A DNA stretch of 16,499 nucleotides from JBOHSA01 sp050732995 (GTDB taxonomy: Bacteria > Gemmatimonadota > Gemmatimonadetes > Gemmatimonadales > GWC2-71-9), in the NCBI GenBank assembly GCA_050732995.1, contig JBOHSA010000067.1:1-16499 (forward strand). Reading direction: 5' to 3'. The translations under genes and the position numbers were made by a program. Under the pieces are notes generated by a model. The model did no database searches and was not told where the DNA came from. It saw nothing but the letters and a program-made list of their open reading frames with translations. Shown here piece after piece: positions 12,489 to 16,499 of the stretch (the first letter of the stretch is position 1; every line of letters begins with the position of its first letter).

Positions 12489-13885
12489 GGCGTCGCCCGG
12501 CGCAGGCCGACCTCGATCACGTTCGCGCCGGACCGAAGGGTCAGGGTGGTGTCCAGCGGGAGGAACCCCGGGCGCTCGAACCGCAGCGTGTGCGTGCCGG
12601 GGGGCAGCTCCTCGCGGTGCACCGGCCGCTCCCCGCGCAGGTCGCCGTCCACGTAGATACGGGCCCACCCGTTGGTTAGGCGGATGATGAGCGTGGCCGC
12701 GGGTGCCTGGCGCGGGCTGGACGGCGGAGAAGGGACCGGGGCCGGGCGCTGAGACCCGGTGGCCGCCGGTGTTTCCGGCTGCAAGGTGCTGGACGCCGAC
12801 ACCGGCGGTGGCGCGGGGGACTCGCGGCGCAGGAGCGACATCCCCCCGAGCAGTGCCATGACCGCGGCGGCCAGCCCGGCGGTCCACTGGAGGACCGTTG
12901 TCCGTCGCGCGGTGACGCGGCTGGGCAGCGCGCCGGCGTGGGCGCGGCCGGCGAGCGCATTCGCGAAGTCGGTGACCGTTGGGAAGCGCTCGTCCGGCCG
13001 CTTCGCCAGCGCGCGCTCGATCGCCGGGTAGGCGTGGGTGGGGAGATCGGGCCGCAGCTCGGCGAGCGGGGGCGGCGGCTGGGACACGTGCTTGTTCAAC
13101 AGCTCGTAGGCCGTCGCGGCGTCGAACGGCAGCTGGCGCCCGAGGCACTGATACGCCACCACGCCCAGCGAGTACTGATCGGCCGCGCCCGAGACCTCGG
13201 CGCCGAGGTATTGCTCCGGGGACATGTAGTAGGGAGTGCCGAGCATGTGGCCCGAGGCGCTGAGCGAGGCCTCCTGAAGCTCCTTGGCGATGCCGAAGTC
13301 CGTGACGGTGACCCGGCCGCGCTCGTCGAGCACGATGTTGCCGGGTTTGATGTCGCGGTGGATCACGCCGTGCTGGTGCGCGTAGTCGAGCGCGTCGGCG
13401 ACCTGGTCGAGGATCGCGATGGTCTCCTCGAAGGCGAGCTGCTCCTTTTCCTTCAGGATGGTATCGAGGCTCTGCCCCTCCAGGAGCTTCATGGAGTACC
13501 ACATCAGCTCGCCGCCCGCGCTGACGCGGTGGATCGGAATGATGTTGGGGTGGTCGAGGGCGGCTGCGGTGCGGGCTTCGCGGCGGAACCGTTGGATCGC
13601 GGCCTCGCCGAAGGTGAGGGCGGGGGGCAGGACTTTGATGGCGACGCGGCGGCGCAGCTGGATCTCGGTCGCGACGTACACGACGCCCATGCCGCCCCGG
13701 GCGATTTCCCGCTCGATCTCGTACTCACCGGCGGTCTCTTCGCGGAGCCAGCGGGTCAGCCGGGCGACCCCGGCGTCGTCCAGCGACGCCGTGGTGGCGG
13801 GCGACGGATCCTGCACGTCGGCGCCGCAGTTCAGGCAAAACTGGCTGCCGTCGGGGATCGGGTTCGCGCAGTGGGCGCACAGCAT
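12485..13885 (-). CDS. Membrane Ser/Thr protein kinase with zinc ribbon and PEGA domain
   Basis: A 466-residue Hanks-type kinase. A zinc ribbon occupies 1-21 (Cys3, Cys6, Cys17, Cys20). The kinase domain spans about 55-310: Gly-rich loop ARGGMGVVY, Lys84 (AIK), Glu103, HRDIKPGN with Asp178 and Asn183, DFG at 196-198, and SPE at 222-224 closing the activation segment GHMLGTPYY. All catalytic residues are present. A single TM lies at about 332-352, a Pro/Ser-rich linker at 355-395 and a PEGA domain at 397-462 (ARIYVDGDLRG, LPPGTHTLRFERPGFLP), which would face the periplasm. I chose the ATG at 13885 because the zinc ribbon starts there; the longer open frame upstream is non-conserved. TATCGT eight bases upstream and no Shine-Dalgarno suggest a leaderless mRNA. 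It heads the operon. Confidence 0.93.
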   Translation of the reverse strand: MLCAHCANPIPDGSQFCLNCGADVQDPSPATTASLDDAGVARLTRWLREETAGEYEIEREIARGGMGVVYVATEIQLRRRVAIKVLPPALTFGEAAIQRFRREARTAAALDHPNIIPIHRVSAGGELMWYSMKLLEGQSLDTILKEKEQLAFEETIAILDQVADALDYAHQHGVIHRDIKPGNIVLDERGRVTVTDFGIAKELQEASLSASGHMLGTPYYMSPEQYLGAEVSGAADQYSLGVVAYQCLGRQLPFDAATAYELLNKHVSQPPPPLAELRPDLPTHAYPAIERALAKRPDERFPTVTDFANALAGRAHAGALPSRVTARRTTVLQWTAGLAAAVMALLGGMSLLRRESPAPPPVSASSTLQPETPAATGSQRPAPVPSPPSSPRQAPAATLIIRLTNGWARIYVDGDLRGERPVHREELPPGTHTLRFERPGFLPLDTTLTLRSGANVIEVGLRRATP

Positions 13886-13899
13886 CGGGGGATACGATA
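13886..13899 (-). promoter_or_regulatory. Probable -10 box for a leaderless kinase transcript
   Basis: On the minus strand TATCGT (13894-13899) is followed by eight bases (ATCCCCCG) and the ATG at 13885. No Shine-Dalgarno is present. A possible -35 CTGGCA lies 18 bases further upstream. The arrangement matches the TATCTT box before the DRE-TIM gene. Confidence 0.45.
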
Positions 13900-14001
13900 C
13901 GGCGCGTCCGACCCCGCTGCCAGCATCCCACGCTGCTCGCCGGGGCAGCAGGTCGATACGCTCCGGGGTGGCACGCGCGCATGGTCCCATGGCCCCCGGC
14001 G

Positions 14002-16326
14002 CTACGGCTGCGGTCGCGCTCGTGCGACGCTCGCCGGGCCGGCGGGCACCACGAGCGGCGTGACGGGCCGCCAGGCGGGCCGGCCCCCGTTCGTCGCGAT
14101 AAGTTGCATCCCGGTCCCATCGCGATTCACGACGTAGAGATCCTGGCCGGTGGTAAACGCAATCCGGGAGCCGTCCGGTGACCACGCGGGGTAGAATTCG
14201 TTGGTCGCCCCCGTCAACAGACTCCCGGTGAGGTTCAAGGCGCCGGAGCCGTCGGGGTTCATGAGCCAGACGTCGTAGGCTCCGTCGCGATTGCTCACGA
14301 ACGCCAGCTGCGACCCGTTGGGAGACCAGGCCGCCTGGGCGTCGTCCTGAGCGTGGTTGGTCAGGTTGACGGCCCCGATGCCGTCGGTGCTCACGACGTA
14401 AATGTCATCCAGGCTCTCGAACGCGAGCTTGGAGCCGTCCGGTGACCACGCGGGATTCTCTGCATCGGGTGGCATGAGACGCACCGCGGTGGAGCCGTCG
14501 GCGTTCATGACGAAGATCTTCCGGCCGCCCTCGCGGTCGCTGCTGAAGGCGATCTTGCCGCCATCGGGCGACCACGCGGGGCGAGAGTCGGCCGCATAAT
14601 GATTCGTGAGGTTCTGGGGCGTAGAGCCGTCGACCCGCGCCTTATAGATCTCGTAATCCCAGCTCCCGTAGTAGCAATTGTAGAGCGACCGCGTGTACGC
14701 CAGCTGGTTACCGTCAGGTGACCACGCGGCGTCGGTCGCGTACTCGTCCTGCCCGTAGTAGTAGTAGTAGCTGCAGTTGCCGAGGTAATTCCAGATCAGG
14801 ACGGTGCGCAGCGTGCCGTCCGGCCGGATAGCCTCGATTCCCTGGGGCGACTCGAACGCGATCAGGTCCTGCGGGGCGCCGGTGACGGAGACGATCGCCG
14901 TGTCGGCCTGCTGGCTGAAGCGGACCGTGGCCGTGACCCGCGTCATGCCGTCGCCCCGCGCCGTGACGCGGCCCGTGGAATCCACCGTGGCCACGAACGG
15001 GAGCGGGGTTCGCCAGTCGACCCGCGCCGTGTCCACCGTGTAGCCGTTCCGATCCTCTCCCACGGCGGAAAGCTGCGCCATCGCGCCCGCGCCGGTGAGC
15101 GCCACACTGTCCTCGGTGATCTGCACGCGCACGACGACCTGGCGCACCAGCATGACGGAGGTACCGGATTGTCCGGCGCTCGACGCGATGATGATGACGA
15201 AGCCGTTCCGCCGGGCGGTCACCAGGCCGGCAGGGTCGACGGTCGCGATCGTCGTGTCGCCGGTCGCCCAGCTGATGGGAGGGGGGTCGGGGATCGGATT
15301 GTCGAGGCTGTCGCTCGCGAGGGCCGCGACGCGGACGGTGTCGCCGAGCGCGGTCAGGGTATCGGGATGAGGAGCGACGCGCACGTAGCGGAGGACCTGT
15401 TTCACCACGAGGGTGGCGGTGTCCGCCGCGGGGCCGACCCGCGCGATGATCAGGGTCGTGCCGGCGTGCCGGGCGGTCGCCACCCCGAGCGAATCCACCT
15501 GCGCCACCGCCGGGTTGGTGCTGCTCCACTGCGCCTTGGCTTCCTGCATCGGGACGCCCGTCGAGTCGCGGGCGCTGAAACTGTAGCCTCTCGACCGCGT
15601 CAAGGTGCGCAGCGTATCGAGCTCCGGGATCACGACCACGCGCGCGGCCGCCTGGGTCACGGTTACGCCGAGATACGCCTCCCGATCATCGAGCTGGGCG
15701 GTGATCAGCGTCGTGCCCTCGTTCCGCGCGGTGACGAGCCCTATGCCCCCCGCCCTGGGCGCGATGGTCGCGACGGTGGTATCCGAGCTGGACCAGGTGA
15801 ACGGCAGCAGGCCCGGCACCAGACCGCCGTTCTCGTCGAACGCGATGGCGCTCAGCCGCACCGTGTCCCCTAGCCGCTTGAGGGTGGAATTCGCCGTCGT
15901 GTCCCAGGGCGAACCACCGATCCTGATGCGTGACACCACGACCTGCACGGAGAACACCGAGTCCGGCGCGCCCGTGGCCGCCTCGTACACGACCCGCACG
16001 GTGGCTGTGCCGCGCGCCACGCCCACCAGAGAACGGAACGCCCACGTGTCCGATGGCGGGGCCGCGGAGTCCGCAGGCACCGTGGTGACGAGCACGACTT
16101 CCGGGTTCAGACTCTCCAGGCGGTAGCGCGGATTCTTGAGGACCTGCCCGTCGGCGGTGATCCGGATTAGCGGCGTGACGACGCCCGCGACCGGCACCCG
16201 ATAGGACGCCGCGAACTTGAACCCGATCCGCTCGGGGCCCGACGGCTCACTCGGCAGACAGGTGGTGAGCGCGCCCGCGGCCACGAGGCTGGCGGCGAGC
16301 CGAGCTGGAGCGCGGAATGAGCCCAT
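14002..16326 (-). CDS. Large lipoprotein: Ig-like (BIG2-type) repeats plus TolB-like propeller
   Basis: A 774-residue predicted lipoprotein. From the ATG at 16326 the signal peptide ends in LTTC with Cys23. Residues 30-483 form about five Ig-like domains of bacterial group 2 type (133-225, 228-310, 313-397 and 398-483 are clear), each with the signature ISWATGDTTIATVDPAGLVTAR or VTARGDGMTRVTA. Residues 484-752 form a TolB-like propeller with AWSPDG/NG motifs at 534, 584, 626, 667 and 714 and a last AWRPV. The first two blades are Tyr- and Cys-rich (NCSYYYYYGQDEY, YNCYYGSWDYE). Such proteins are usually surface or periplasmic, with the propeller as a binding platform; no enzyme is visible. No good Shine-Dalgarno precedes the start. 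It ends 116 bp before the kinase gene, which has its own putative promoter. Confidence 0.9.
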   Translation of the reverse strand: MGSFRAPARLAASLVAAGALTTCLPSEPSGPERIGFKFAASYRVPVAGVVTPLIRITADGQVLKNPRYRLESLNPEVVLVTTVPADSAAPPSDTWAFRSLVGVARGTATVRVVYEAATGAPDSVFSVQVVVSRIRIGGSPWDTTANSTLKRLGDTVRLSAIAFDENGGLVPGLLPFTWSSSDTTVATIAPRAGGIGLVTARNEGTTLITAQLDDREAYLGVTVTQAAARVVVIPELDTLRTLTRSRGYSFSARDSTGVPMQEAKAQWSSTNPAVAQVDSLGVATARHAGTTLIIARVGPAADTATLVVKQVLRYVRVAPHPDTLTALGDTVRVAALASDSLDNPIPDPPPISWATGDTTIATVDPAGLVTARRNGFVIIIASSAGQSGTSVMLVRQVVVRVQITEDSVALTGAGAMAQLSAVGEDRNGYTVDTARVDWRTPLPFVATVDSTGRVTARGDGMTRVTATVRFSQQADTAIVSVTGAPQDLIAFESPQGIEAIRPDGTLRTVLIWNYLGNCSYYYYYGQDEYATDAAWSPDGNQLAYTRSLYNCYYGSWDYEIYKARVDGSTPQNLTNHYAADSRPAWSPDGGKIAFSSDREGGRKIFVMNADGSTAVRLMPPDAENPAWSPDGSKLAFESLDDIYVVSTDGIGAVNLTNHAQDDAQAAWSPNGSQLAFVSNRDGAYDVWLMNPDGSGALNLTGSLLTGATNEFYPAWSPDGSRIAFTTGQDLYVVNRDGTGMQLIATNGGRPAWRPVTPLVVPAGPASVARARPQP
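14755..14769. repeat. GTA trinucleotide repeat encoding a Tyr run
   Basis: Five GTA units on the plus strand encode five consecutive Tyr (residues about 520-524) in the first propeller blade of the minus-strand lipoprotein. In-frame length change would be tolerated. Confidence 0.85.
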
Positions 16327-16419
16327 AGGAGTTTGCTGCCGCCAGCGTACCGCCTGGCACACAAGGATCGGCCAAGTGTGGCGGGCAACGCGACAAGTCG
16401 TTGCACGGGAACCCATTGC

Positions 16420-16499
16420 TCAGGGCGGCGCCGCCGGCGCCGCCCCGCGCCGGCGCAAGGCTTCGAGCGCGTCGCTGCGCTCGCGGCTCTGCCCCGCCG
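16420..16499 (-). CDS. Possible 3' end of another minus-strand gene
   Basis: A minus frame open from the window edge reads about 25 residues (GQSRERSDALEALRRRG, then an Ala/Pro-rich tail) to a TGA at 16420-16422. The helix-like charged stretch and Ala/Pro tail look like a real C-terminus, but such a short high-GC frame can be open by chance. No family is recognisable. The 93 bp from here to the lipoprotein start hold no clear promoter. Confidence 0.3.
   Translation of the reverse strand, partial: AGQSRERSDALEALRRRGAAPAAPP
16423..16445. terminator. GC-rich hairpin near the window edge
   Basis: GGGCGGCG (16423-16430), a 7-base loop, then CGCCGCCC (16438-16445). It overlaps the last codons of the possible minus-strand frame. 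No T-tract is present, so a terminator role is uncertain. Confidence 0.25.

Noticed and set aside
9943..12656. Long plus-strand open frames over 9943-11046 and 10773-12656
   Set aside because: They are antisense shadows of the PEGA-protein and beta-rich protein genes; their translations are Arg/Gln/His-rich, without recognisable domains or signal peptides.
12938..14137. Plus-strand open frame of about 399 codons opposite the kinase
   Set aside because: The minus strand carries a complete kinase with all catalytic motifs; the antisense frame is a high-GC mirror artefact.
1..16499. tRNA, rRNA or prophage/transposon genes
   Set aside because: No cloverleaf-like segment, rRNA motif, transposase, integrase or phage structural gene was seen on either strand.

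Overview
This is a high-GC window, about 70% by eye, with GTG starts and tightly overlapping genes. The gene content suggests a Gram-negative soil or sediment bacterium, most likely Gemmatimonadota. The pointers are a zinc-ribbon Ser/Thr kinase with a PEGA tail, PD40/TolB-like propeller lipoproteins, Ig-like plus propeller lipoproteins, and a small coiled-coil protein starting MPVTAKLSRKFY. The phylum call rests on remembered family resemblance, not on a search.

Layout. (1) 1-2311, plus strand: the end of an HlyD/YbhG-like adaptor, an ABC-2 ATPase and an ABC-2 permease, joined by 4-bp stop/start overlaps; this looks like a YbhGFS-type export operon cut by the window edge. (2) 2346-3595, minus strand: an M20 metallopeptidase whose last part is in another frame, with the switch at a run of ten C (ten G in the gene). 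(3) 3693-8171, plus strand, divergent from M20: a LeuA/homocitrate-synthase-like DRE-TIM enzyme, a DUF885 peptidase-like protein, an MFS transporter and a secreted RidA-like protein. All four are overlapping or nearly so, probably one operon. (4) 8178-9879, minus strand: a small membrane coiled-coil gene broken by a frameshift, a decayed PD40 fragment and an intact PD40 lipoprotein. (5) 9988-13885, minus strand: a three-gene translationally coupled operon of Ser/Thr kinase (zinc ribbon, kinase, TM, PEGA), a secreted PEGA/TPR-like protein, and a small secreted beta-rich protein. This is a plausible envelope-spanning signalling unit. (6) 14002-16326, minus strand: a large lipoprotein with Ig-like domains followed by a TolB-like propeller. 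The last 170 bases hold little apart from a possible 3' end of another minus-strand gene.

The most unusual structure is not a protein. Two hairpins are built from inverted arrays of short tandem units. One (8-bp units) lies between the divergent M20 and DRE-TIM genes; the other (10-bp units) is in frame inside the MFS gene. Both carry the same 11-base core AAGTGCGCCGG directly after the left arm. A third hairpin at 8555-8622 uses the same 8-bp unit as the first but lacks the core. Further in-frame low-complexity inserts sit in loops of the M20 and DRE-TIM genes. Together they suggest a family of small interspersed elements that tolerates, or prefers, in-frame insertion into loops. Two genes (DRE-TIM and kinase) have a TATCNT box 6-8 bases before ATG and no Shine-Dalgarno, which suggests leaderless transcripts.
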